This document shows positions 31,898 to 42,500 of a stretch of 64,000 nucleotides of DNA, piece after piece. Under the pieces are notes generated by a model. The model searched no databases, was not told the origin of the DNA, and saw only the letters and a list, made by a program, of their open reading frames with translations. The first letter of the stretch is position 1. Each line of letters starts with the position of its first letter. This stretch comes from Rhodamnia argentea (taxonomy: Eukaryota; Streptophyta; Magnoliopsida; Myrtales; Myrtaceae). Made by a program: the position numbers and the translations under genes. Location of the stretch: contig NC_063150.1 in assembly GCF_020921035.1 (NCBI RefSeq), positions 32,535,826 through 32,599,825 of the forward strand. The letters run 5' to 3'.

Positions 31898-32465
31898 AGG
31901 TGCGCATGAAAACACTTCAGAAATTGCATTTCTCTGCCATAAGCCTATCCGGCAGAGAAATACGTTTGATAAAAATCTGATCGAAGTAGAAATCCGTTTG
32001 GTAAAAAAATTGATTTATGATATGATTTTTCACTTTTGATAGGATTTTTGGTCAATTTTGAGAAGTAAAAATTTTAACTTCTCGGCTTTAAAATCACTTC
32101 TTGGACTACATCCGCCTCCGTCGACCACCATTGCTGTGAGCCGTCGCGGTCGTCGCTAACAGCAGCCGCCAACCACCATTGCTATGACCGTGGCCGCCGA
32201 CCACAGCCGCCAACCATCGCGACCATTGCCGCCGCGGTCGCCGACCACCGCCGACCACCGCCACCGTCGATCATCGCCGTCGAAGATTTTGTTAATAATG
32301 TTTCAAAAGTAGAAATTTTCAACCGTTATCAAACGAATTTTTCTGATCAGAAGTCAATTTGAAACAGAAGTAAAAAAATTAACTTATATTTTTAAGGAAA
32401 CGTAAAAAAATCAACTTTTGATCGGAAGTTGATTTCTCATTAAGAAAGTGTTTTTATGAGCGCCC
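31898..32465. mobile_element. Harbinger/Tourist-like element with GC-rich triplet core
   Basis: The left end reads AGGTGCGCATGAAAACACTT. The right end, read inwards, is GGGCGCTCATAAAAACACTT, so about 20 bases of inverted repeat are visible. TTA flanks both sides (31895-31897 and 32466-32468). The arms are AT-rich. The core (about 32110-32285) is instead a degenerate GC-rich repeat built from CCGCCGACCAC-like units. No gene is encoded. Confidence 0.7.
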
Positions 32466-32778
32466 TTATATTACTATCCACTTTTAAGAACTTCCATCTA
32501 TCTCCAGCCCTACAATTCAGATGGTCCTTTGGTGTTGGTTTTGATACAAGTCAATTGAATGTCCTTTAACATGATGTCAGGACTGCGCCCACAGGAGACT
32601 CATAAATCCGAGGATGGATTTAGAGATGTCTCTGTCATGAACCTCACTGCCTTTTTTTTTTTTTTTTTTAACCCTCTATTGGGTAAAATGTTGTCGTTAA
32701 CGGCCGGTTTTCTCTCCAAACAGAAACCCTCCTCCTTAGAGAAGATATGCCTTCGTGTGGAGAGTAAATATATTTTTA

Positions 32779-33004
32779 GGCTTTGTTTATTTCGCGGAAT
32801 AATTCGACAAAGAAAATAATCGTTTATAATGCTTAAAATAATTTGTCGATAAGAATTATTTTCATTATCTACAATAATTTAAATTTAAATATTTTGGTGG
32901 GTGATGTAAATAGTTATTGTTCGTTCGTTTTTGTAAGTTATATAAGTGTTAATTTTTCGAAAAATAGTATCTAAATTATTTATTTTTTGCGAAATGACGG
33001 AGCC
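32779..33004. mobile_element. Harbinger-like MITE, family A copy 2
   Basis: The ends GGCTTTGTTTATTTCGCGGA and, read inwards from the right, GGCTCCGTCATTTCGCAAAA match the copy in the SOQ1 intron. Internal segments are also shared (TTTTGTAAGT-ATA-AG near the right arm). The flanking triplets are TTA on the left and TAA on the right, so the target duplication is imperfect. Confidence 0.65.
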
Positions 33005-33181
33005 TAAGATTACTTATTTTCTCATAATCACGCCTCTTTTTTTTTTTTTTTTAGGTAGGAGTAATCACGCCCCTTGAGTTAGCTGATCTAAGGCAAGATT
33101 TCACAAGAAATAAGAATTCTCAACTAAACAATTTTAGACGGTGCAATCTGCCTGGGACGAGGGGGGCCGATACCGTACGCG

Positions 33182-33245
33182 CGACACGTCAGCCCGCAAT
33201 AAATTGAGATTGGTTGGCGTTCCCAACTACACGCCACGTGGACGT
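33182..33245. promoter_or_regulatory. ACGT-core cluster with G-box upstream of the SVB-like gene
   Basis: Three ACGT cores occur within about 65 bases: ACACGTCAG near 33184-33192, the palindromic G-box CACGTG at 33235-33240 and GACGTC directly after it at 33241-33246. Such cores bind plant bZIP and bHLH factors, including abscisic-acid-responsive ones. They lie about 310 bases before the TATA box of the DUF538 gene. Function is inferred from motif type only. Confidence 0.5.
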
Positions 33246-33549
33246 CCCCCATTGGCAACCCCCATCAACCCCCAGTCCTTCCGCCTTAATTTCGTCCATT
33301 AATGTTCAACTGCACACATTAGCCACTAAGCACAAGCCCCTCCCTTTGGCGCAATATTTACCCATTTGCCACCTAATTGAAGCTTCTGGCTCATGAGCAG
33401 CGCAGGATTCCTGGACTGTTAAAAAGCTTTTCTCTCGATCTTCGTTGTTTGAGACTACCCATGATGATGATTAACAGATTACTGGGCTGAAAATGGCATC
33501 TTGGCGATATTTGTACCAAGTATTGATGGCAAAGATCTGAGCCCTCGGC

Positions 33550-33557
33550 TATAAAAA
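33550..33557 (+). promoter_or_regulatory. TATA box of the SVB-like gene
   Basis: TATAAAAA lies 156 bases before the start codon in an otherwise GC-rich stretch (GGCTATAAAAAGGCCC). Transcription would then begin near 33580-33590, leaving a leader of about 125 bases that includes the GA microsatellite. Confidence 0.7.
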
Positions 33558-33624
33558 GGCCCGACCTTTGTGACCCAGTTTCAGCTCGTATCCTTTTCAC
33601 TCGCCTTCCCTACATTCTTGCCGT

Positions 33625-33626
<2 letters not shown>

Positions 33627-33660
<34 letters not shown>
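33627..33660. repeat. GA microsatellite in the 5' leader of the SVB-like gene
   Basis: A run of about 17 AG units sits between the TATA box and the ATG. GA runs in plant leaders are a known site for BPC/GAGA-binding factors and are often length-polymorphic. It is in frame with the gene without a stop, but no ATG precedes it in that frame. Confidence 0.9.
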
Positions 33661-33664
<4 letters not shown>

Positions 33665-33712
33665 CTGTCGAAGAAAGAACTCGGAAGGGAGAAAGAGGAG
33701 GAATTCAGGAAA

Positions 33713-34207
33713 ATGTCTCTGGTCGCTGAGGAGATCAAAGCCCAAGCTGAGTTCTACCGTGGGGATGAGATGTGCCAGGAGAAATCCAAGTTCTTCCTCA
33801 AGGAGGCGGGGTTGCCCAATGGGTTGCTCCCGCTGAAGGACATGGAGGAATGTGGGTATGTGAAGGAGACTGGGTTTGTGTGGATGAAGCAGAAGAAGAA
33901 GACTGACCACAAGTTCGAGCAGATTGGGAAGCTGGTCTCTTACGCACCTGAGATCACGGCCTATGTTGAGAAGGGCAAGATCAAGAAGCTGACTGGTGTG
34001 AAGACCAAGGAGCTCTTGCTGTGGGTGACCCTGAGTGACATCTATGTGGATGACCCACCCACTGGGAAGATCACCTTCCGGACTCCTACTGGGCTGTTCA
34101 GGACCTTCCCTGTCTCTGCCTTTGAGGTTGAGGAGCCCGTCAAGGATGTGAGTAAGAACAAGGAAGTGAAGGAAGGCAGTGCAGCTGTGGCGATTAAGGA
34201 GGTGTAG
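33713..34207 (+). CDS. SVB: DUF538 protein, SVB-like
   Basis: This single-exon gene encodes 164 aa. The DUF538 fold covers most of residues 10-135, with family features GLPNGLLPLKD and the paired strands around GKIKKLTGVKTKELLLWV. The C-terminus is a short lysine- and glutamate-rich tail ending VAIKEV, as in Arabidopsis SVB (At1g56580) and its duplicate At1g09310. SVB mutants have small trichomes with altered branching, and family members are linked to endoplasmic reticulum stress. The biochemical role is not known. There is no signal peptide. The start is set by the ATG that begins MSLVAEEIKAQAEFYRG. Either of the two Arabidopsis paralogues could be called its counterpart. Confidence 0.9.
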   Translation: MSLVAEEIKAQAEFYRGDEMCQEKSKFFLKEAGLPNGLLPLKDMEECGYVKETGFVWMKQKKKTDHKFEQIGKLVSYAPEITAYVEKGKIKKLTGVKTKELLLWVTLSDIYVDDPPTGKITFRTPTGLFRTFPVSAFEVEEPVKDVSKNKEVKEGSAAVAIKEV

Positions 34208-36174
34208 AAATTTCCTTGGAGAGGAGAACAAAAAGCAGCCATTAAAGTGTTCATCTTTGTTTGATTAAAAAAACAAAGTTATCATCTTTGGGCTTTTGCT
34301 AGTCTTACTATATGCTTTTGTTGCTAGTCATGTCTACTGTGGGACATTGATGATGAAAGGGGAATTCAAATATTGAGTAACTTTTAATGCTTGCTGAATC
34401 TCATCTTCAAAATTGTCTTTGCTTCAGTATCTGTTTGCGCTTCGGTCTATTAGAAAACAATTGAAGACGAAGTAATTAGCCCACTTCACGTAAATCCATG
34501 GTGTCTGATTGTTCATGTCGCAGGCCAAACTGTAGGAAGTTCACTGTTAAAAAGGTCCTTGCTGGAAACAAATGCTGATTAAAATCAGGAGCAGCGCTAG
34601 GGAAGAGGATTCTCAAACCACTGTGGATCTGTGCACTATAATCTTTGCAAATTCTCATGTTCTTTACAGTGTCTTCCTTTTTATTTATTTATTTATTTAT
34701 TTTGCTTTTTTGTTTGGGCAAGGATACTTCTGAGCAATACCCAACATAGCATTCAGTTCAGACGAGAGAGTTAGGAACGGGCGCTAGAGTCATGAATCAG
34801 CAAGCTTGTATGCTTTTCCAGATTCAATATCTAAAATAAAAGTGGGTTTTCTTTTTGGACAAATGATCTGCATTTCTCCATTAAAAGATGTAAGAAAAGG
34901 CAAATTTCATGACCTAGTTCAGTTGACCCTAGTTTCATGGTGGGATGGCACATGAGTTCCATCACTCACAAAATTACTAAGCAAACACTAGCATTTCTCT
35001 TGGGTGGTAGTCCTTGTCCAGTTCACTTTGGCAGCATCTCAATAGCTGTATCTAGGAAATGGACAGCAATTGAAAAATGGCAATTTCCTCTTGGATAAGC
35101 TTTCCAATGTGAATGGCAGTAGGCAGATGGTTGCTTGTCCACAAGTAAGTGATCGGCCATTTGTAAGGGCATTTCTCTTTCACCACCAGATTAAGCCACG
35201 ACCTGTAATTAGAAACATGTTATGACAAAAGTTCAGTTGATTTTGTTTCGTTTCAGACGCCTAATAATCTATAGCACAGCTATCAGTCTGTTTACCACTT
35301 ATGTTGGGTGATCAAGTTGGAACATTTGTACAGCGCTCAACAAAGAATTGCATCGCAAGTTGCTGTTACAATGGTGTTGCAACTGTAAAAGATGTTGCAG
35401 ACTATGCTGAGATTGAGGATGTGTGACTTCCACACTAACATTCTGATAAGAGACAAGCTCCATAATCTCCTGTGAAGTGACTTAGAAGAGTTCCGGCTGT
35501 GATAGTCATTCAGTCAAAATTACTACAGTGGTGAATCAGAGTGGCTGGATTTCCTCTGAATGAGCCACTCATATTCGCTCATCAGCGATTGCCGACCAGA
35601 CTGAAATATCACGAACTGGACGAGAGTTAAACGACCTTGGGCAAGTGTGACATCAGTAATGAGATTCCGTGGAGTTTTCAAGCATCGAATTCAGACATCC
35701 AATGTTTTCGCCCTTTGTTCTACCTGATCGCGTGCCCTCAACACGCAAAACAGGCAGTTCATGCTTGAAAGAAGGGAAAACTCACGTGAGGCATGTGCAA
35801 TGATCGGTCATGGCAGTTTTGTCGCAGCAAGATCCGTCATCGTTTCCGTGTGAGGCACTCTTCGTTTCTGTTTTCCTGCTAAATGTTAAGAGGAAGCTTG
35901 AGGGAAGACCAGAAGGTCATTGGGGATCTGCTGATATGCTACAACTTGCCATTAAAATATTTAATGCAGTTCAAATGTCACTGGACTCTGTTGCTCCAGA
36001 GCGTCAAGTGTGTCCTCCTTTTTGTTGGTATTAACAAGTAAGGATGCACTCTGCTCATTCTTAACATGTAGTTCATGATTGGGAAGCGTCTTTGATCCCT
36101 CGTTGGCAAGACTAAAACTTGACAATCGAGCTAGACATGGTGACGATTAATGAAGATTAGATTACTTGAATTTT

Positions 36175-36440
36175 GGGTTAATACCATAAAATTTTCAAAT
36201 TGATACGTTTATGTCACATTTACTTCAAACTAAATTTTGTATCACAAAAACCTCCAAAGTGATACACTCGGCCACATTTATTCCAACTGGTGCACTCGTA
36301 CCATATTTATCCAAATCAATTTTTTGGTTATAAAAAAATACCAAGCTAATACATTCGTGCCAGATTTACTCCAAATTAATGCACCAGTGCCACATTTACC
36401 CCCAAACAGTTCTAAATTTACAACAATTTTGGGCAAACGT

Positions 36441-36481
<41 letters not shown>

Positions 36482-36865
36482 CGGTTTGGGATAAATGTGA
36501 CACAAGTACATCGGTTCGGGATTTTTAGCAACACAAAAATTAGTTTGATTTGGGGTAAATGTAGAATGGCTATACCAATTTGAGAGTTTCTGTAGCGCAA
36601 AAATTAGTTTGAGGTAAGTGTTGCGGGAGTGTACCAAGTATTGCGGGAGTGTACTAGTTTGGGCAAACGTGATACGGATATATCAATTTAGGGTAGATGT
36701 TACACGAGTGCATTGGTTTTAGATTATTAGTAACACAAAAATTAGTTTGATTGGGGGTAAATGTAGAATGGTTGTACTAATTTGAGAGTTTTTGTAACGC
36801 AAAAGATTAGTGTGAGTTAAGTTTCGTTGGAGTATACCAGTTTGGGTTTTTGACGGTATTAGCCC
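36175..36865. mobile_element. Mutator-like inverted-repeat MITE with 9-bp target duplication
   Basis: TTGAATTTT flanks the element on both sides (36166-36174 and 36866-36874), a 9-bp duplication typical of Mutator-like elements. The ends pair as GGGTTAATACC and GGGCTAATACC, and imperfect inverted similarity continues deep into both arms. Inside, a segment of about 97 bp near 36522-36617 recurs directly at 36725-36820. Many copies of a short CACATTTAC / GTAAATGT motif are present. The element encodes no transposase. Confidence 0.8.
36443..36477. repeat. CA microsatellite inside the Mutator-like element
   Basis: A pure AC run of about 17 units follows GGGCAAACGTG. It marks the centre of the element described at 36175-36865 and probably grew from a GTGACAC sequence, since the matching part of the second internal copy reads GGGCAAACGTGATACGG. 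Confidence 0.95.
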
Positions 36866-37106
36866 TTGAATTTTCTATTTAGCATTGAATTAACACGTGT
36901 TTTGATGGCCAACAACCAAAAAATTAAAGCACATATGTCAAAATTGACCGAGTTCGAGCAAAATGAGACCTTCCACTAATCAAATTGAGTTTGGGACATT
37001 TTTCGTTGCCGACCAACGACCAGGGGCTGTCCGAGCTTCACTAGATGATTCAGCGACGCTACGATGACACAGACTAAGCGGTCGATCAGCACTTCGTCGT
37101 CATTCT

Positions 37107-39500
37107 ATGAATTTCGCCAAAGTTCGCAACTTTTCTTCGCTCGTCAAGCCAAGTTTGATTTGCCGTCCGTCTTTTACTCCCACCATCACTCTCTCAATCC
37201 TAGAGACCCACTTGGGACGATGCCACAACCTTAAGCAATTCAACCAAATCCTATCTCAGATGATCCTCACCGGGTACGTCAGAGACACTTACGCAGCTAG
37301 TAAGCTCCTCAAGTTCTCCACTGACTCTCACTTTGTCCACGTTAGTTACTCCTTTTGTGTCTTTAATTATGTCGAGAACCCAAATGGGTTTTCGTGGAAC
37401 ACGATGATGAGGGCTTTTGTGCAGAATGATAGCCCTCAAAATGCTGTTTTCCTGTACAAGTTGATGTTGAATCACAATGTGGGTCCTGATAATTACACGT
37501 ATCCCATTTTAGTTCAGGCTTGTAGTTTGCGGTTATCAGAATTTGCGGGGAAACAAGTGCATGATCATGTTCTGAAACTGGGTTTTGATTCGGATGTTTA
37601 TGTCCGGAACACGTTGATCAACTTGTACTCGGTGCACGAGAACATGGAAGATGCACGGAAGCTGTTTGATGAAAGTATCGTTCTGGACACTGTCTCATGG
37701 AACTCGATTTTGGCTGGTTATGTTCAGTTGGGTAATGTAGACGAGGCGAAACTGATTTTTGATCAGATGCCTAAAAGAAATGTGATTGCTTCAAATTCGA
37801 TGATTGTTTTATTTGGAAAGACAGGACGTGTGGTGGATGCGTATGAGCTATTCATTCAAATGGAGGAAAAGGATATGGTGTCATGGAGTGCATTGATTTC
37901 TTGTTATGAACAGAATGGGATGTATGGCAAGGCTTTGGTTATGTTTAAAGAAATGGCTGGTGGCGGTGTCAGAGTGGACGAGGTTGTCGTGATTAGCATT
38001 CTTTCGGCATGTGCACATTTGTCTGTTGGTGAGACGGGGAAGTTGATACATGGTTTGGCGGGAAAACTTGGGCTTGAATCTTATGTTAACCTTCAAAATG
38101 CATTGATTCACATGTATTCAATATGTGATGAGATACTGGTTGCAGAAAGACTGTTCAGAGCTGGATACCCTCATCTGGATTTGATTTCCTGGAACTCCAT
38201 GATATCAGGGTATTTGAGAAATGGATTGGTGGAATATGCCAAGGCACTATTTGATTCAATGCCAGAGAAGGACATGGTATCTTGGGGTGCGATGATATCC
38301 GGGTATGCTCAACATGACCGTTTCTCAGATACTTTGGAGCTGTTTCAAGAGATGCAGCTCACAGGAATACAGCCCGATGAAACCATTTTGGTGAGCATCA
38401 TCTCAGCTTGTACTCACTTGGCTGCCCTTGATCAAGGAAAATGGGTTCATGCGTACATTAGGAAGAATTGCCTCAAGGTTAATGTTATTCTGGGTACGAC
38501 CCTGATAGACATGTACATGAAGTGTGGTTGTGTTGAAAATGCATTGGATGTTTTTCACTTAATGGAGGACAAAAGTGTCTCCACGTGGAATGCTATGATT
38601 CTTGGGTTGGCAATGAATGGCTTGGTGGGGAGGTCACTAAACATCTTTCTAGAGATGAAGAATTGTGGAGTAACACCTAATGACATTACCTTTATTGGAG
38701 TTCTTGGAGCATGTAGACATATGGGCTTAGTAGACGAGGGATGCTTTCACTTTGATTCCATGGTACAAGAATACAAGATAGATCCAAATGTCAAGCACTA
38801 CGGGTGCATGGTGGACCTATTAGGACGTGCTGGTAAGCTTAAAGAAGCAGAGGAGCTTATTGGGAGCATGCCGATGGCACCAGATATTTCCACTTGGGGA
38901 GCCCTTCTCGGAGCTTGTAGAAAGCACGGTGACATTGAAAGGGGGGAGAGGGTAGGAAGAAAGCTTGTTGAGCTTCAGCCAGACCATGATGGTTTCCACG
39001 TGTTATTGTCAAACCTGTATGCTTCAAAAGGGAATTGGCAGAATGTGCTTGAGATCAGAGGAATTATGGAGCAGCATGGAGTGATGAAAACACCAGGTTG
39101 TAGCATGATCGAAGCAAACGGAGTGATCCATGAATTCCTGGCTGGTGATAAGACGCATCCTCAACGAGAAGATATTGAGAACAAGCTGGATGAAATAACT
39201 AAGAAGTTAAAGATGGAAGGTTATGTGCCAGATATGAATGAGGTTTTTCTTGAAATTGACGAGGAGGAAAAGGAAACAACTTTGTTGAGACACAGTGAGA
39301 AGCTTGCTATTGCGTTTGGGCTTCTCAATATTCCTCCAGCAATGCCAATTAGAATAATAAAGAACTTACGAATATGTAACGACTGTCACACAGTTGCTAA
39401 GTTCACCTCTAAAGCTTACAACCGTGACATTATCATGAGAGATAGACATCGATTCCATCACTTCAAGCAAGGAAATTGTTCTTGCATGGACTTTTGGTAG
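37107..39500 (+). CDS. PPR protein of the PLS-E-DYW class
   Basis: A single exon encodes 797 aa. Plant PLS-class PPR proteins bind organellar transcripts one base per repeat, and DYW members carry the cytidine deaminase activity for C-to-U RNA editing. The N-terminus (MNFAKVRNFSSLVKPS) is basic and rich in serine, as in mitochondrial presequences. Alternating P, L and S repeats such as VSWSALISCYEQNGMYGKAL run from about residue 60 to 590, then E and E+ motifs. The DYW domain has the zinc ligands His729 and Glu731 (HSE), Cys757 and Cys760 (CNDC). The last three residues are DFW instead of DYW, a tolerated variant. I do not assign an Arabidopsis locus. Confidence 0.95.
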   Translation: MNFAKVRNFSSLVKPSLICRPSFTPTITLSILETHLGRCHNLKQFNQILSQMILTGYVRDTYAASKLLKFSTDSHFVHVSYSFCVFNYVENPNGFSWNTMMRAFVQNDSPQNAVFLYKLMLNHNVGPDNYTYPILVQACSLRLSEFAGKQVHDHVLKLGFDSDVYVRNTLINLYSVHENMEDARKLFDESIVLDTVSWNSILAGYVQLGNVDEAKLIFDQMPKRNVIASNSMIVLFGKTGRVVDAYELFIQMEEKDMVSWSALISCYEQNGMYGKALVMFKEMAGGGVRVDEVVVISILSACAHLSVGETGKLIHGLAGKLGLESYVNLQNALIHMYSICDEILVAERLFRAGYPHLDLISWNSMISGYLRNGLVEYAKALFDSMPEKDMVSWGAMISGYAQHDRFSDTLELFQEMQLTGIQPDETILVSIISACTHLAALDQGKWVHAYIRKNCLKVNVILGTTLIDMYMKCGCVENALDVFHLMEDKSVSTWNAMILGLAMNGLVGRSLNIFLEMKNCGVTPNDITFIGVLGACRHMGLVDEGCFHFDSMVQEYKIDPNVKHYGCMVDLLGRAGKLKEAEELIGSMPMAPDISTWGALLGACRKHGDIERGERVGRKLVELQPDHDGFHVLLSNLYASKGNWQNVLEIRGIMEQHGVMKTPGCSMIEANGVIHEFLAGDKTHPQREDIENKLDEITKKLKMEGYVPDMNEVFLEIDEEEKETTLLRHSEKLAIAFGLLNIPPAMPIRIIKNLRICNDCHTVAKFTSKAYNRDIIMRDRHRFHHFKQGNCSCMDFW

Positions 39501-42500
39501 AAAACAATCTGAACTAAAGATCAAAATCACCATAGTTGCCTCACTGGAGAGATCCTCACATTTGAACTTTTCACACTTTAAGCTCTTGAGAAGCACTTCC
39601 TTCCGCCGAATGCCTCAGCAAGCCCTGAAACGAAAAATCCAGTATGGATGAAGGAAAGGCCTATGATTATTCGAGGTACAATCTTCTGGTCTTTGAATTC
39701 CTTATGATTTTGCTTATTTAGGAGAAAGATCCTGAATGAGAGATCTAACAAAACAATCTTGTGAAACTGTTAGGAATGGAGGACAAACCAATATCTGGGC
39801 ATGACGTTTATGTCTCATTTATTCCTTCCTGGAGCTTCAAATGATTTAGGACTTCTGAAGAAAATTAAGTTTCCAAAATCAGCTTTGGGTGACGGTGTTG
39901 CTTTTTAAGTATAAGATCCGATGAATGAATGAAATGGTACTTGTTTAGAGACCCCCCCCAAAAAAAAAAAAAAAGTACAAGATCCGAGTCTTGATCAGAT
40001 TTAATTGACAAATTGCTGCCTCAGTTGTCCGTGCTACCTTGAAATTGGATGCAGTTTCATGAATTGCAGCCTAAGCAAGTGGTGGAGCATCCTCTGTACA
40101 TGGTATTTGACTTTTTCCCTCGGTTACAAATCTCTGTTATATCATGTTAAGAATTGCTAGTAAAAATAGACTTAACTATACTTAAGGCGGAAAGTTGTGG
40201 AAAATTGATGACCCTTCATTTTGTTGGCAGGAGCAATCCTCTGAGCAGATTCCTGTGTCTTATTTTAGCTGATTGGATTTTATGCCTTCACGTTGCAGAA
40301 GACAGAGACTTGTTATAAGTCTTAAGTGAAAGTTGCTTGGGTTGCTTGTGGAGTGCATGTCTGAAGGGCCAGTATCTGTTGTAGAGATAAAGAAGCTCTT
40401 TCTACCGGTGAGTGGGCTACAATTTCTGCAGAGAAGAAGAAGTCTGAGACTATTTGCCTGAGGATATGCACAACTGGAAATTGTTATGATCTCGAGTTTT
40501 TCTCTGAGGCTGTTAAGATATAGTCCTTCTGGCTGTTAATATAGCTGAAATTGCTCTATTTGTCGTCCAAATGCAAACGAGAGATTGTTCTCTTATGCAA
40601 CTCTGCTGGGAGTCTACAGGAACTATCAAAGTGAATCAAGAGGGGAAGCTTGGCTCGGCTGGTTCAGCATAAGCGTCAGATCCAAGAGGGTACGGGTTAA
40701 CCTCCTCGCTCGCCAACCCTCAGGCCAAGAACCGGTCAAACTGGTTCCCAATTTGCACCCGGTTGAACCAAGGGCAATGCGGGCTTTGTACCTAATGCTG
40801 AACTGAATTAGATGACTGACCACTGCCCAATGAAACAGTTGGTCCTGTCCGTTTGAAAAGCAATAAAATGCACAAGATGGGTACATAACTTGCATCAGGA
40901 TTAAACATCAGCAGAATCACTAAGCCGCATTGAAAATTTTTTGGGGATAAGTATACTGGAAGTCTTAAAACTTATTATGAAAGTGCAATTGAATCCTCAA
41001 ACTTTAAAAATGTGCAATCAAGTCCTAAAATTTTCAAAAAGTGCAATTAATAGAATGACTTGATTTTATCAATTTGACAAGTATGTAAATCCATTGAAAC
41101 CCCATACTTGACAGGTGGGCAATAGTGAATGCATGAAAATAATTAGTTATAAATTGTTGTCGATGAGGAAAATATTTTTCATTAATTAATTTTTCTAAGT
41201 GATATTACCAATTATTTTTTGGAAAATGTTTTTCAAATCTTGAGTTTTTCATAAAACAAACGCACTCTTTATTGGTTTTGCAGAAAACAATTTTCAAGAA
41301 AATATTTTTTTGGATTTTTTGATTTTCGGTTCATGGAAAATAAACTAATCAAGAAAAACATTTTCTATCAATGAAAAAACACCTTCAAAAGTAGGGAAAA
41401 TGATTTCCTTCTCTTTCCTCCCTGCAGAACTTCACATTCATTTTCTTTTTAAGTATGTTTTATATTTTTCTATTCTTTTCATTTTAGAATTCTGAATTTT
41501 TTATAATGTTCCATTTTTTTTATTTTTCTTTTCTTTCGGCTACCTAGAGGGCAATAGAATAACCTTGTAAGCCCTATTGATCAGTTAAGTTTAGGTTTTT
41601 GATCTCGTATAGATGGCCCTGACTCGAAACAGTTTACGCGCAATTGGTAAAATGCAAACCAGTGACGTGAAAATCCCTGAATCCATCAACCAATTGCACA
41701 GACCCCTGAGGGATGACAATTTATTTTATTTAACACCATAATTTAATTCTCCACAATCTTCACTAGGAATTGTAACAATTTCTTCAAAAATCATACAATC
41801 TCTTCACGTTTGAATTTGGAGAAGATAACATAAGTGAAAATCAGAAATAATTGACTAGTGTAGACCAACAACAGAAGATTGACGAGAGAGAGATGCTTTT
41901 GCTCTTGGACAAATATCTGCCATCACATACAGAAACATTACATACTGTCATTTTCTCCGGACAGTCACATGCAGTGGGAATGGCCACCCTCATTCCCAAT
42001 CCCCTGCTAGACATTGATGCTCTTGATCGCAGACTCAAAAATCAGTTCTTGATTCTTGAAAGCATTCCAAATCAATGGGAGTACAAAGAAGTAAATTTTC
42101 TAAAGCTCTCTCCCCCCTCCAAGTTTCAGGCCAGGCCAATAGATCTCATCGCTTCTCTTTCGCTCTTCATCCTCTCACAGGGCGCATGATTCTTGAAGGT
42201 GCTCATTTCCTCTTGTTCTTTACACAACCTATCTACGTTTTGCTGGATTGGGTTCTTTTCGGCAATTTTGATTTGCTCGGATTTCACCCTATACCTGCAC
42301 GACGTTGTCCCGAACCTAATGTTCTTGCCGCGACTGAGCTGCATGACTTATTAAAGCGTGGTTCTCGAAGGGTGATCAGGCATGACTCTTGCTCGTTGAT
42401 AGGTTATTGAAATCTTAGGTTCAAAAAGAGACCAAGTACGTAAACAACGGATCGAACCATTTTCCATTCTGACTTCGTCCGCAATCAGTATCAGGCAAGT

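Larger units (their letters stand above)
30529..33712. other. Gap with STR6 3' flank, transposon fragments and SVB-like promoter
   Basis: The first several hundred bases should include the STR6 3' untranslated region. Three small DNA transposons follow, listed separately at 31238-31552, 31898-32465 and 32779-33004. From about 33130 the sequence becomes GC-richer and leads into the promoter of the DUF538 gene. I see no further protein-coding gene. Confidence 0.6.
34208..37106. other. Gap between SVB-like and PPR genes
   Basis: The left few hundred bases should be the 3' untranslated region of the DUF538 gene. Between about 34700 and 36160 I see no conserved reading frame; a 74-codon frame at 35810-36034 is not recognisable. 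The Mutator-like element at 36175-36865 fills most of the right half. About 240 bases remain between that element and the PPR start, so the PPR promoter either is very short or lies partly in the transposon. Confidence 0.55.

Noticed and set aside
33623-33712. N-terminal extension of the DUF538 protein encoded by the GA repeat (Arg-Glu repeats)
   Set aside because: The frame is open but begins with GTG, not ATG. The TATA box and leader position place this run in the 5' untranslated region, and the family starts at the ATG at 33713.
33581-34231. 216-codon open frame antisense to the DUF538 gene
   Set aside because: It mirrors a GC-rich coding exon, contains a Ser-Leu repeat produced by the GA microsatellite, and shows no family resemblance.
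36278-36637. 119-codon frame with a Val-Cys repeat
   Set aside because: The repeat is the CA microsatellite and the frame lies wholly within the Mutator-like element.
41851-42410. Two overlapping plus-strand frames as a possible gene
   Set aside because: Neither has a recognisable domain, they are in different frames without a good splice junction, and the flanks are repetitive. I leave them as unexplained open frames.
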